The notes beneath the pieces are model-generated. The model worked only from the letters and a program-made list of their open reading frames with translations, had not been told where the DNA came from and did no database searches. Shown in pieces: positions 32,796 through 41,817 of a stretch of DNA of 64,000 nucleotides (position 1 is its first letter; each line of letters opens with the position of its first letter). The position numbers and the translations under genes were made by a program. Source of the DNA: Streptoverticillium olivoreticuli subsp. olivoreticuli (GTDB lineage Bacteria; Actinomycetota; Actinomycetes; Streptomycetales; Streptomycetaceae); contig NZ_CP031455.1 of NCBI RefSeq assembly GCF_003391135.1, positions 186,001-250,000 on the forward strand, in the 5' to 3' direction.

Positions 32796-33797
32796 ATGGA
32801 CGGCAGAGCCGATAGCGAGGCAAAACCGAAGAACAAGCGCATGGAGTTGAGCTTCGCCCAGGTCTCCGGGAGTGCCTTGGCCGCGGTGGTGGCCGCGCTG
32901 CTCGCGGGCCAACTCGGTGTGTACGGCACCGTCATCGGCGCCGGTGTCGTGAGCGTCGTGGCCACCTCCGGCGGCACGATCTTCCAGCATGTTTTCAAGC
33001 GGACGGGTGAGCAGATCCGTGAGGCCACGGGCCTGGCGACGAAGCCGAAACCGCGCCACGCGGGCAGGAGCGACGCCGCGACGACGGTGCCGCACCGAAT
33101 GGACGCCACGCAGGTGCTCCCGGCCGAGGACGCGACCCGGCTGTTGCCGGGCGCTTCCCCCGCGTCCGGGATCGGCAGGGATTCAGGCGCGTATTCCACA
33201 ACGCGCGCTGACGAGCAATTCGACCGCCGTTCCGATGAGTTCACGGAGAGGACGACGCACGGAACGCGGTTGCGAGGATGGAAGCGCCCGCTGCTGGCCG
33301 CCGGCGTGATCTTCGTCGTCGCCATGGGGGCGGTCACCATGGTCGAGTGGGCGAAGGGCTCGGACGCGTCGGGCGGCAAGGGCAGTACGTCGGTCAGCCG
33401 GATCTTCGGCGGGACGCCGGACAAGAAGGACCCGATGCCCCAGCGGACCCCTGCCCCGGGCCATTCCCAGGATGGCGGCCGGGAAAGCGGGAGCGGCAAG
33501 GAGAATCCGAAGAACGACGACCCGACACCGAACCCAAGCGCCTCACAGCACGACGGCGGCACGGGGACCGAATCGCCGTCCCCCTCGACGTCCCCCTCGC
33601 CCGGCGACGATTCCACCCCGTACGCCGAGTCGGATCCCGGCGTTCCCGGCCATACACCGGACAGCGGCAGGGCGGACGACAGCACCGGCACGGGTGGTGT
33701 GGACACTTCCGACGGCCACACCACTGATCCCAAGCCGCCGCAGGGCCAAAATGCCGCGGACGTCACGGGCGCGGGATCGCAGGGGGTCGCCCCTTAG
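32796..33797 (+). CDS. Membrane protein with Ser/Pro/Thr-rich C-terminal tail, unknown
   Basis: 333 residues from ATG 32796 with GGCAGGAG upstream. Residues 17-68 form one or two membrane segments (ELSFAQVSGSALAAVVAALL, YGTVIGAGVVSVVATSGGTI), residues 69-165 are hydrophilic and basic, a further membrane segment lies at about 166-186 (RPLLAAGVIFVVAMGAVTMV), and the rest (190-333) is a low-complexity tail of Gly, Ser, Pro, Thr and Asp (SPSPSTSPSPGDDSTPYAES) as in wall-spanning linkers. No family recognised. It is divergent from the 614-residue protein and upstream of the PBP block, so a cell-envelope role is likely. Confidence 0.7.
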   Translation: MDGRADSEAKPKNKRMELSFAQVSGSALAAVVAALLAGQLGVYGTVIGAGVVSVVATSGGTIFQHVFKRTGEQIREATGLATKPKPRHAGRSDAATTVPHRMDATQVLPAEDATRLLPGASPASGIGRDSGAYSTTRADEQFDRRSDEFTERTTHGTRLRGWKRPLLAAGVIFVVAMGAVTMVEWAKGSDASGGKGSTSVSRIFGGTPDKKDPMPQRTPAPGHSQDGGRESGSGKENPKNDDPTPNPSASQHDGGTGTESPSPSTSPSPGDDSTPYAESDPGVPGHTPDSGRADDSTGTGGVDTSDGHTTDPKPPQGQNAADVTGAGSQGVAP

Positions 33798-34179
33798 CAA
33801 CGAACACTCCATAACTCCTCGGGGAGCACAGGGAATCGCCCGGTGCTCCCCGATTCCGTGACAACAGGGTCACCGACACGCACTGCGGGTGGTCGCCCTC
33901 GGGTGATCCCGTCGGCTCCCCACACGGTATTTCCCTCAGCGGCAGCGCCATTCGCCCCGGGAAATCCCGGGAAGGTGTCATCCTTCGGCGCCATGAATCC
34001 ACTTTCGGATCCAATTGGCTGATCAAGTCGAGAAGTTGAGGCCCGGTGCGATATAGATGGGACGGCTGATCGAGGATTCACCCTCGCCACATGAAAGCCG
34101 CCGAACCAGGGGCACTCTCCATGGGCGGCCGTCAAAGCTGTTCTCCGGCGAGTCGAAGTGAAGGCGAGCGACTGAGGTT
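33798..34179. other. Gap upstream of the PBP gene
   Basis: Apart from the terminator at 33819-33853 no element was identified. The last 100 bases should hold the promoter of the PBP gene. Confidence 0.4.
33819..33853. terminator. Terminator hairpin
   Basis: TCGGGGAGCAC (33819-33829) pairs with GTGCTCCCCGA (33843-33853), a perfect 11-base stem 21 bases past the stop of the membrane-protein gene. Confidence 0.85.
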
Positions 34180-36453
34180 ATGGGGCGAGTGGAAGGGCAG
34201 CGGGCCCGGCGGCGCGATGTGCGCCGAGGCAGGCAGCGGAAGAAAAAGGGGATACGGCGGTTCTTCACCTGGAAGAAGGTGCTCGGCACGTTCTTCGGGC
34301 TCTGCCTGCTCGCGATGGGCGGCCTCTACGTCCTCCATCTGTTGGTGCCGATCCCCGAGGCGAACGCGATGGCCAAGCGTGAGAACAACGTCTACAGGTA
34401 CGCCGACGGCAAGGTCCTCGCGCGGGCCGGTCAGGTCAACCGTGACATCGTCGGCCTGGACGAGATCCCCGAACCGGTCCAGAAGACCTTCGTCGCCTCC
34501 GAGAACAAGTCCTTCTACGAGGACAACGGCGTCGACCTCAAGGGGATCACCCGCGCTCTGTGGAACACCCTCTCCGGCCGTGGCAAACAGGGCGGCTCGA
34601 CCATCACCCAGCAGTACGTCAAGAACTACTACCTGAACCAGGACCAGACGGTCACCCGCAAGCTCAAGGAACTGGTGATCTCCTTCAAGGTCGACCAGCG
34701 CTTCGGCAAGGACGAGATCCTCGCCGGCTACATCAACACCAGCTACTTCGGCCGCGGCGCCTACGGCATCCAGGCCGCGGCGCAGGAATACTACGGAGTC
34801 GATTCCACCAAGCTGACCGTCGAGCAGGGTGCCTATCTCGCGGCGGTGCTCCAGGCCCCCAGTCAGTACGACTGGGCGGTGGCCACCGACACCGGCAAGA
34901 AGCTGGTGACCAACCGCTGGAACTATGTGCTCGACAACATGGTCAAGATGAAGGAGCTCGACGCCGGGCAGCGCGCGGGGATGAAGTTCCCGACGCCCGT
35001 CGAAGCCAAGCCCGCCGCCGGGCTCGGGGGCCAGAACGGCTATCTGGTGCAGGCGGCCAATGCCGAGATGCGCAGGCAGGGCGTGAGCGATCAGGAGTTG
35101 CAGCAGGGCGGCTGGACGATCACCCTCAACATCGACCGGAAGAAGCAGAAGCTGCTGGAGGACGCGGTCGTCAAGGAACTCACCCGCAAGCTGGACCCGG
35201 CCAAGCGCAAGGTCGACGCGGACATTCAGGCCGGCGCGGTCTCGGTGGACCCGAACAACGGCGAGATCCTCGCCCTCTACGGCGGTCAGGACTTCGCCAA
35301 GCATCAGCTGAGCAACGCGACCAACACGACCTATCAGCCCGCCTCCACCTTCAAGCCCGCGATTCTCGCCGCCGCGTTCAACGCGGGCTCCCGGACCCAG
35401 GACGGCAAGCCGATCACGGCCGACACCATCTACAACGGTGACACCGAGCAGCCGGTCAAGGGTCCCGGCGGCAACGGCTACGCCCCGCCCAACGAGGACG
35501 ACATCTCCTACGGTCCCATCACCGTCCAGAAGGCCATGGACGAGTCGGTCAACACGGTCTTCGCCCAGATGGGTGTGGATGTGGGGCTCGACCAGGTCCA
35601 GGATGACGCTTACGAGCTCGGCATGGCCGACATCAAGGGGCAGAAGGCACACCCGGCCATCACACTGGGCTCCTACGGGGCCAGCCCCATGCAGATGGCC
35701 GGTGTGTACGCCACGCTCGCCAATCACGGCGAGAAGGTCACCCCGACCATCATCAAGGAAGCCCAGCACCCGACGCGTTCCTACAGCCCGCAGCGTGCCA
35801 TCGGCGATCAGGTGATCAGCCGGGAGGCCGCGGACGGCGTCACGTCGGTGCTCACCGGTGTGGTCAACGACGGCACGGCCAAGGAGTCGGTGCGGGACGC
35901 CCGCAACCGGGGCGGCCGGCAGGTGGCCGGCAAGACCGGAACCTCCGACGACAACAAGTCGGCCTGGTTCGTCGGCTACACCCCGAACCTGGTCACCTCG
36001 GTCGGTCTGTGGGGCCAGGCCGCCGGGCCCCGTGAGATGAAGGTGGACGGCAAGATGGTGACCGTCCCGAAGGGTGGTCAGGTCACCATCTCGGGCGCGG
36101 CGGGCGCCGACGGCCGGATCGCCGGTGGCAGCTACCCGGCCAGGATCTGGGCGGCCTACGCTTTCGACGCGGTGCGGGGCGACCATGCCAAGTTCGACCT
36201 GGAGGCCGACCAGGGCTCCGGAACCGAACCGACCCCGACGATCACCGATACGCCGGAGGAGCCCCTGCCGTCGAGAACGCCGGACAGCGTCCCGACGCCC
36301 ACGCCCCCACCGAACACCCCGTCCACCCTGCCGGACAACCCGCCGACTCCCCCGACGAACCCGCCGACGGAGACACCGCCGGGCCGCCCGACGGGCGGCC
36401 CGACCGGCCCGACGCACAACCCGACAGTCGATCCACCGCCTGGCGGCAACTGA
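34180..36453 (+). CDS. Bifunctional penicillin-binding protein (GT51 glycosyltransferase plus transpeptidase)
   Basis: 757 residues, class A PBP. A basic cytoplasmic head (RRFFTWKKV) and one membrane segment (about 34-54). The GT51 domain has the catalytic Glu E108 in SENKSF, GGSTITQQYVKNYYL, TRKLKELVIS and KDEILAGYINTSYFGRGAYG; the first motif reads E-N where many have E-D, as in other Streptomyces homologues. The transpeptidase domain has S389-T-F-K392 (nucleophile), S456-V-N458 and K585-T-G587. The C-terminus is a Pro/Thr-rich tail outside the membrane. It polymerises and cross-links peptidoglycan. It starts a block of four PBP genes; the three others are on the opposite strand. Confidence 0.92.
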   Translation: MGRVEGQRARRRDVRRGRQRKKKGIRRFFTWKKVLGTFFGLCLLAMGGLYVLHLLVPIPEANAMAKRENNVYRYADGKVLARAGQVNRDIVGLDEIPEPVQKTFVASENKSFYEDNGVDLKGITRALWNTLSGRGKQGGSTITQQYVKNYYLNQDQTVTRKLKELVISFKVDQRFGKDEILAGYINTSYFGRGAYGIQAAAQEYYGVDSTKLTVEQGAYLAAVLQAPSQYDWAVATDTGKKLVTNRWNYVLDNMVKMKELDAGQRAGMKFPTPVEAKPAAGLGGQNGYLVQAANAEMRRQGVSDQELQQGGWTITLNIDRKKQKLLEDAVVKELTRKLDPAKRKVDADIQAGAVSVDPNNGEILALYGGQDFAKHQLSNATNTTYQPASTFKPAILAAAFNAGSRTQDGKPITADTIYNGDTEQPVKGPGGNGYAPPNEDDISYGPITVQKAMDESVNTVFAQMGVDVGLDQVQDDAYELGMADIKGQKAHPAITLGSYGASPMQMAGVYATLANHGEKVTPTIIKEAQHPTRSYSPQRAIGDQVISREAADGVTSVLTGVVNDGTAKESVRDARNRGGRQVAGKTGTSDDNKSAWFVGYTPNLVTSVGLWGQAAGPREMKVDGKMVTVPKGGQVTISGAAGADGRIAGGSYPARIWAAYAFDAVRGDHAKFDLEADQGSGTEPTPTITDTPEEPLPSRTPDSVPTPTPPPNTPSTLPDNPPTPPTNPPTETPPGRPTGGPTGPTHNPTVDPPPGGN

Positions 36454-36504
36454 TCTGAGAACACCGGTGGTTGAAGCACACAGCAGGATCCGTCGGGGCG
36501 GACG

Positions 36505-38391
36505 TCACCCCAATCGCGTCAGTTTCGACCCGATGGAAGGTTCGGCCAGATCCGTCTGGAGGGCCACCGGTACCTTCAACGTGTCGGGCCCGCTGCCCGC
36601 CGTCAGTACACCGACCTCGGTTCCTGCCTTGGCTGTGCGCGGGAGGGATTTGCCGTCGTCGTCGAGGCGGAGGTCCAGCTTGTGGCCCGGCACGCCGAGG
36701 ACCTTGAGGTCCTTGGCCGCGACGAGGGGGGTCCGGCCGCCGAGTCCGTCGTCGAGATGGCCGACGACCTGGCCCTTGTCGACGGCGACGGAGGAGGTCA
36801 GTGCGCTACGGACGGCCTCGATGACCTTCTTGCTGTTGTCCTTGACCAGGACGAGGCTGTTGGCGCCGTTGGGGTCCGGGCCGTCGACGCGCTGGTCGAG
36901 CAACGTGCCGAGGACCAGCGGAGTCCCGTCGTCGACCGTTTTGTAGGCGGCCCACATCAAGGCGCCGCCTGCCGCCGTGTTGGATCCGGTCTTGATGCCG
37001 GTGATGCTCAGGCCCGCGAGCAGGAGGTTGTCGTTGTTGTTGATGATCGGCTGGGGCAGGCCCTCGATGGTGGTGTTCGGCAGCGCGACGATCGGCCGGA
37101 ACGCGTCGAACCTCATGATCGCCTCGGCCAGCCTGAGCTGGTCGACAGCGGTGCTCACGGTTTCGGCGTCGAGGCCGCTGGGGTCGGTGTAAGTGGTGTC
37201 CTTCATGCCGAGCGCCTTGGCCGCGTCGTTCATCTTCCGTACGAACGCGGCCTCGGTGTCGCTTCCTGTATCCCAACGGGCCAGTAGCCGGGCGATGTTG
37301 TTGCCCGAGGGGATCATGAGCATCTTCAGCATGTCCTGCTGGCTGAACTTCGTGCCGGCCGTCAGGCCTTCGACGCGTGACTCGTCCTCCGACATGCCGT
37401 CCTGCACGGCCTTGTCGTCGACCTCGATCTCCGGGCCCGCCTCGTCCTTCTTGAGCGGATGCTCCTTGAGGAGCACATACGCCGTCATCACCTTGGCGAC
37501 ACTCGCGATCGGCACGGGCTTCTGCTCCCCGAAGGTGCCGAGGCTGCCCATGCCCTGGGCCTGGACGGCGCCCTGTCCCTTCTCGGGCCACGGGATGTCG
37601 AACCGTCCGTCGAAGGTGTAGGAGGAGGTCGCACCGGCGAGTTCGAGCGTCGCGTCGGGCAGGGGGCGTACCGCCTGCACGGCCATGAGGACGGCGGCCA
37701 GGGCCACGGCGATCGGCGTCCAGATCTTGAGCCGCCGGACGATGGTCCGGGCCGGGGTCTCGGGCGGCGGCGGGGTGTTGGTGAGCTGTGCGAGCAGGTC
37801 CAGGGGGGTCGGCGGCGGGGGCTGCTCGGCCTCGGGCTGCGGGCTGGGCTGAGCCGCGGCGGCGCCCCCGGGCCTCTGGACGGGCTCGGCGACCATCGTC
37901 TTTTTCTCATGTGCCGCACTAGGCTGACCGGGGCGGCCGGGTTTCTCCGGGGCCGGCTCGCTACCGTGGTCGGTGATGGCGGAGCCGGCCTGCTCGCCGT
38001 CGTTGTCGTCCTCGGCGTCGTCGTTCGGGTCGCTCTCTGCTGCGGCCTCGCCCTCGTCCTCTCCCGAGCGGTCCACGCCGTGAGGGGCGACGGTTGCAGG
38101 ACTCTCCTCGGCGCCGGCAGTGGCCGCGGCGTCCTGTCCGGCCGCCCCGGCCTCCGTCCCGGCTGGATCCCCGGCTTCGGTGTCACACACCCCGGCCTGC
38201 TCATCGGGCGCAGCGCGCTCGCCGCTTTCGGTTGCCGGATCCTTCTCGGGTTCCGGCGAGTCCGACGGTTGCTGTTCCGGTGTGCGGGTGGGTGCGGTTC
38301 GCGGATCGTGTCCGCTCGCCGACGTCCCCTCCGGGGGCCGCTTCTGCTCCGCCTTGTCGGGTTCCTCGCCCACCGCTGGTGTCTCACTCAT
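36505..38391 (-). CDS. D-alanyl-D-alanine carboxypeptidase (PBP5/7 type) with long acidic N-terminus
   Basis: 628 residues. The first 220 or so are a low-complexity, Glu/Ala/Pro/Asp-rich cytoplasmic region, followed by a membrane segment (about 228-246, KIWTPIAVALAAVLMAVQAV). The S11 peptidase domain carries S297-V-A-K300, S362-G-N364 (MIPSGNNIARL) and the KTG motif in ITGIKTGSNTAAGGALM, then a short C-terminal beta domain. The enzyme trims D-Ala from pentapeptide and so limits cross-linking. The long disordered head is usual for Streptomyces homologues and may bind division or stress proteins. It ends 52 bases from the convergent PBP gene. Confidence 0.9.
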   Translation of the reverse strand: MSETPAVGEEPDKAEQKRPPEGTSASGHDPRTAPTRTPEQQPSDSPEPEKDPATESGERAAPDEQAGVCDTEAGDPAGTEAGAAGQDAAATAGAEESPATVAPHGVDRSGEDEGEAAAESDPNDDAEDDNDGEQAGSAITDHGSEPAPEKPGRPGQPSAAHEKKTMVAEPVQRPGGAAAAQPSPQPEAEQPPPPTPLDLLAQLTNTPPPPETPARTIVRRLKIWTPIAVALAAVLMAVQAVRPLPDATLELAGATSSYTFDGRFDIPWPEKGQGAVQAQGMGSLGTFGEQKPVPIASVAKVMTAYVLLKEHPLKKDEAGPEIEVDDKAVQDGMSEDESRVEGLTAGTKFSQQDMLKMLMIPSGNNIARLLARWDTGSDTEAAFVRKMNDAAKALGMKDTTYTDPSGLDAETVSTAVDQLRLAEAIMRFDAFRPIVALPNTTIEGLPQPIINNNDNLLLAGLSITGIKTGSNTAAGGALMWAAYKTVDDGTPLVLGTLLDQRVDGPDPNGANSLVLVKDNSKKVIEAVRSALTSSVAVDKGQVVGHLDDGLGGRTPLVAAKDLKVLGVPGHKLDLRLDDDGKSLPRTAKAGTEVGVLTAGSGPDTLKVPVALQTDLAEPSIGSKLTRLG

Positions 38392-38476
38392 CTGTCGCGC
38401 TGCCGCCTTGTGCTTGCCTGGCCCGGGTCCAGCCAGTGATCCCGTGTTGCTCGGCCATCCCTCGTACGGGGACGGC

Positions 38477-39949
38477 TCACCGCTTCAGCACCGCTTCCAT
38501 GACCGCCTTGGCGATCGGTGCGCCCAGTCGGCCGCCCGCGATGTCGGAGCGGGAGATGTTCATGTCCTTGGGGTCGACGAGGACGGCGACCGCGACCGGG
38601 GAGGAGCCGTCGCTCTGCTTGGCGTAGGACACGAACCAGGCGTACGGTCGCTCGTCATTGACGTTGGCGCCGTGCTGGGCGGTGCCGGGCTTGCCGCCGA
38701 CCGTGACGCCGTCGATCTTCACCTTGCTTCCGGTGCCGTCGCTCACGGTGTACTCCATCATCTCCTGCACCTTTTTCGCGGCGCTGTCGGAGACGGCCTG
38801 GTTCAGCTCCTCGGGTTCGGCCTTCTCGATCGTCGACAGGTCGGGGCCGCGCAGCTCGTCCACCATGTACGGCTTCATCACCTTGCCGTCGTTGGCGAGC
38901 CCTGCGGTGACCATGGCCATCTGCAGCGGTGTGCTGGTCACGCTGCCCTGGCCCATGCCGGTCAACGCGGTCTGGGGCTGGTCCAGTTCGCCGGGATAGC
39001 CACTGGCGGCCGTGCGGACGGGGGTGAACTGCTCCTTGTTGAAGCCGAACTTCTCCGCGGTCTCGCGCATCTGGTCCTTGCCGGTCTTGTGGGCGGCGTC
39101 GAGGAAGATGTTGTTGCAGGACCACTGCATGCCGGTTTTCATCGAGACCTTGTCGCACTGGGCGTCGGGGACGACGTTGCCGATCTTCGTGCGGCTCAGC
39201 GGCAGCTGGTAGGGCGCCGGAATGCCCGAGGGGGCGTTGATGTCGGTGACCGTGCCGTGTTCGAGGGCGGCCGCCGCTGTGAGGATCTTGAAGGTCGAGC
39301 CGGGCGGGTAGGTCTCGCGGATCGCCCGGTTGCTCAGTGGTTTGTCCTTGTTCTTGTCCAGCCTCTGGAATTCCTCCCCTTCCTTGCCCGACATACCGGC
39401 GAAGACGGAGGGGTCGTAGGACGGCGTGCTCACCATGGCGAGGATCTTGCCGGTGCGCGGGTCGAGGGCGACCACCGCGCCCTTGGCGTCGAGGTCGGTC
39501 AGCCCTTTGTAGGCGGCTTTCTGTGCCTTGGGGTCGATGGTGGTGACGACATCGCCGCCATGCGGCTTCTCGCCGGTCAGCAGGGAGAGGGGACTGCTGA
39601 GGAGCCTGCTGTCCTTGCCGCCGAGTACGTCGCTGTGGACGCCTTCGAGGAAGGTCGCGCCCTGGGCCTGGGAGAAGTAGCCGGTGACCGGTGCGTACAT
39701 CGGTCCGTTCGTGAAGACGCGCTTGTATTTGAAGTCCGAGCCGGAGGTCTGCACGGAGCCGGTGATCGATTCACCACCGACGATGATGTCGCCGCGGGGC
39801 TGGGAGAATGCCTCGATCCGTACCCGCCGGTTGTGCGGGTCGCTGGCCAGTTCGTCGCTCCTGGCGAACTGCACCCATGTGGCCTGCACGAGCAGGGCCA
39901 GCACCAGCACCCCGCAGAAGACGGCTATGTGCCTCAGTGGCTTGTTCAT
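38477..39949 (-). CDS. Transpeptidase PBP (PbpA/FtsI-like), KTG box altered to KPG
   Basis: 490 residues, class B PBP. An N-terminal membrane segment (about 7-24), the PBP dimer domain (SQPRGDIIVGGESITGS, TTIDPKAQKAAYKGL) and a transpeptidase domain with S218-T-F-K221, S277-C-N279 and, in place of the usual K-T-G-T, K420-P-G-T423 (VGGKPGTAQHG). Pro in this position should change the shape of strand beta-3 that holds the acyl donor or beta-lactam. All other family landmarks are normal (GAVVALDPRTGKILAMVS, GMGQGSVTSTPLQMA). It sits 66 bases downstream of another transpeptidase gene on the same strand, as in the rodA-pbpA-type cell-wall blocks, but no rodA is present here. Confidence 0.9.
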   Translation of the reverse strand: MNKPLRHIAVFCGVLVLALLVQATWVQFARSDELASDPHNRRVRIEAFSQPRGDIIVGGESITGSVQTSGSDFKYKRVFTNGPMYAPVTGYFSQAQGATFLEGVHSDVLGGKDSRLLSSPLSLLTGEKPHGGDVVTTIDPKAQKAAYKGLTDLDAKGAVVALDPRTGKILAMVSTPSYDPSVFAGMSGKEGEEFQRLDKNKDKPLSNRAIRETYPPGSTFKILTAAAALEHGTVTDINAPSGIPAPYQLPLSRTKIGNVVPDAQCDKVSMKTGMQWSCNNIFLDAAHKTGKDQMRETAEKFGFNKEQFTPVRTAASGYPGELDQPQTALTGMGQGSVTSTPLQMAMVTAGLANDGKVMKPYMVDELRGPDLSTIEKAEPEELNQAVSDSAAKKVQEMMEYTVSDGTGSKVKIDGVTVGGKPGTAQHGANVNDERPYAWFVSYAKQSDGSSPVAVAVLVDPKDMNISRSDIAGGRLGAPIAKAVMEAVLKR

Positions 39950-40015
39950 GGTTCTCCGGATGGGGTCTCACGGTGGTTGCCGACTTCGTGGGAAGGGCCG
40001 GCGACAACGGCAGTG

Positions 40016-41650
40016 TCATGACGGGTCGGCAGTGACGGCGGACAGCAGGCTGCGGACGACGGGCCCCGCGGAGGCGCCGCCGGTCTTCCCCTTCTCCACG
40101 ATGCAGGCCACGGCGATATTGCCGCGGTGGGCGACGATCCAGCCGTTGTTGGGGTCTTCCTCGGTGACCTCGGCGGTGCCGGTCTTCGCGCCGACTCCGC
40201 CGGGCAGGTCGGCCAGGACCTTCGCCGTGCCGTCGGTGACGGTGGCGCGCATCATCGCGCGCAGCTGGGTGACGACGTCCTGTGGCAGTTTTTCGGTGGT
40301 CGTCGTGTCCTTGGTTCCGCCGGTGATCGTGGGCTGGTGGAACGTGCCGGAGACCGCGGTCGCGGTGACGGATGCCATGAGCAGCGGGTTGGCCAGTACC
40401 CTGCCCTGTCCGATCATCGAGGCGGCCTTCTCGGTCTGGTCGCGGGGCGCGGGGACCGAGCCGTCGAACGAGGGGATGCCGGTGTGCCATTCCTGGCCGA
40501 TTCCGAAGTACTTGCGGGCGACGTCGCCCAGCTCCCGGTCACCGAGCCTGTCGCGCAGGCTGATGAAAGCGGTGTTGCACGACTCGGTGAAGTCCTGGAG
40601 GAAGGTGGCGTCGCGGTGTTCGCCGGTCTCGACGTTGTGGAACTGTTTGCCGACGGTGAGGTACTTGGGGCAGTCGACGATGTCGCTCGGCTTGACGGCG
40701 TTCTTGAGCATCAGTGCGCTGGTGGTGACGAGCTTCCAGGTGGATCCCGGCGCGTAGGTGCCGGAGACGGCGCGGTTGAAGCCGGAGGAAGGCGCGTTCG
40801 CCACGGCGAGGATCTCGCCGTTGTCGATGCGCAGGGCGACGAGTGCGGCGTCCTTGCCCTTGGCCTCGGAAGCAAGGGCCTTCTCGGCGGCGGCCTGCCA
40901 GGTGGAGTCGAGCGTGGTGCGGATGGGCTGGTCGGTGGGGCGGTCGGGCTTCTTGCCGAAGGTGGCTTCCGTGCCCTTGACCTCTCCGGTGGCCCGGTCG
41001 ACGAGCTGGATCGCACCACGGGGGCCGGCTCCCGCGGCTCCGGCGACCTGGTTCAGCACGGGTGCCAGGGAAGGGTGCTCTCCACCTGACAGGGCGGCGC
41101 CCCCGCGGTCGGTGATCTTGGGGCGGTCGGTGTTCTCGCGCTCCAGACGGAACTTCTCGGTGCTGCTCAGCTTCGGGTGGACGAGGGCCGGTGTCCAGTC
41201 CACCTTCCAGGTGCCGTCCTGTTGCTTTCGCAGGGGCAGCTTCGAGTCGTAGGTCCAGGCGCCCAGGTCGGTGACGGGCATCTTGGCGGTGAAGGGGACG
41301 CTGACGGTGCCGTTCCCGGACACCGCGGCCTTCGCCGCGGTCAGGGTCGGTTTGTCGATGCTGAGCCCGGCGGTGAAATTGCGCAGCACGTCCTGGGCCT
41401 TGCCGGGGTCGGTGGTGCGGCGGCCCGCGCTCGGTATGCGGCCACCGGCCCAGTCAGCGAGGAACGCCCGTGCCTCGGCCACGGCCGCGGGGTCGGGGCC
41501 GGCGGCCGAGGAGTCGGCGGCGAAGGGCCCCAGCTCGGCGAGGTACGCCCCGCCCGCGGCGACGGCAAGCACCAGAGCCGCCGCGGTGGCCGACCGGGCC
41601 GCTTTGCGGGGCTTGCGGCGGGAGGTGGTGCGTTTTCGGGTTTCAGGCAT
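40016..41650 (-). CDS. Transpeptidase PBP with MecA_N-like domain
   Basis: 544 residues from ATG 41650 (AGGA seven bases upstream; GTG 41683 or ATG 41680 also possible). A basic head and membrane segment (SATAAALVLAVAAGGAYLAE, about 20-38), then an NTF2-like MecA_N domain (VAEARAFLADWAGGRIPSAG, VPFTAKMPVTDLGAWTYDSK, WKVDWTPALVHPKLSSTEKF), a dimerisation part and a transpeptidase domain with STWK (YAPGSTWKLVTTSA), SCN (TESCNTAFISL) and KTG (GAKTGTAEV). MecA_N-bearing PBPs include low-affinity enzymes that give beta-lactam tolerance, a possible reason for the LysR and beta-lactamase-like genes next door. Divergent from lysR. Confidence 0.88.
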   Translation of the reverse strand: MPETRKRTTSRRKPRKAARSATAAALVLAVAAGGAYLAELGPFAADSSAAGPDPAAVAEARAFLADWAGGRIPSAGRRTTDPGKAQDVLRNFTAGLSIDKPTLTAAKAAVSGNGTVSVPFTAKMPVTDLGAWTYDSKLPLRKQQDGTWKVDWTPALVHPKLSSTEKFRLERENTDRPKITDRGGAALSGGEHPSLAPVLNQVAGAAGAGPRGAIQLVDRATGEVKGTEATFGKKPDRPTDQPIRTTLDSTWQAAAEKALASEAKGKDAALVALRIDNGEILAVANAPSSGFNRAVSGTYAPGSTWKLVTTSALMLKNAVKPSDIVDCPKYLTVGKQFHNVETGEHRDATFLQDFTESCNTAFISLRDRLGDRELGDVARKYFGIGQEWHTGIPSFDGSVPAPRDQTEKAASMIGQGRVLANPLLMASVTATAVSGTFHQPTITGGTKDTTTTEKLPQDVVTQLRAMMRATVTDGTAKVLADLPGGVGAKTGTAEVTEEDPNNGWIVAHRGNIAVACIVEKGKTGGASAGPVVRSLLSAVTADPS

Positions 41651-41776
41651 CGGGGATTCCTGGTCCTTGTGCTCATCCATCACCCGTCATTGCCGGGTGG
41701 CGAAGAGATCGGGAGGCGTGCTGGTGGTGTTCAACAGGAGAAGAGCAGCGGCCCCGGGCATGTGTCCAAGTTCCGT

Positions 41777-41793
41777 ATCATTCTCGAATTGAT
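41777..41793. promoter_or_regulatory. LysR-type box between PBP and lysR
   Basis: ATCA-N9-TGAT (ATCATTCTCGAATTGAT) contains the T-N11-A core of LysR sites and lies 24 bases before the lysR start, in the gap to the divergent PBP gene. Confidence 0.5.
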
Positions 41794-41817
41794 TAATCTG
41801 GGATATCGTTGCTGGTT

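Noticed and set aside
34132..36417. A 761-codon minus-strand frame over the PBP gene.
   Set aside because: Antisense of a clear class A PBP with all catalytic boxes; composition (Val/Gly/Leu/Asp runs) is typical of shadow frames in GC-rich DNA.
36454..36504. Terminator between the convergent PBP and carboxypeptidase genes.
   Set aside because: No stem longer than five bases was found in the 51-base gap.
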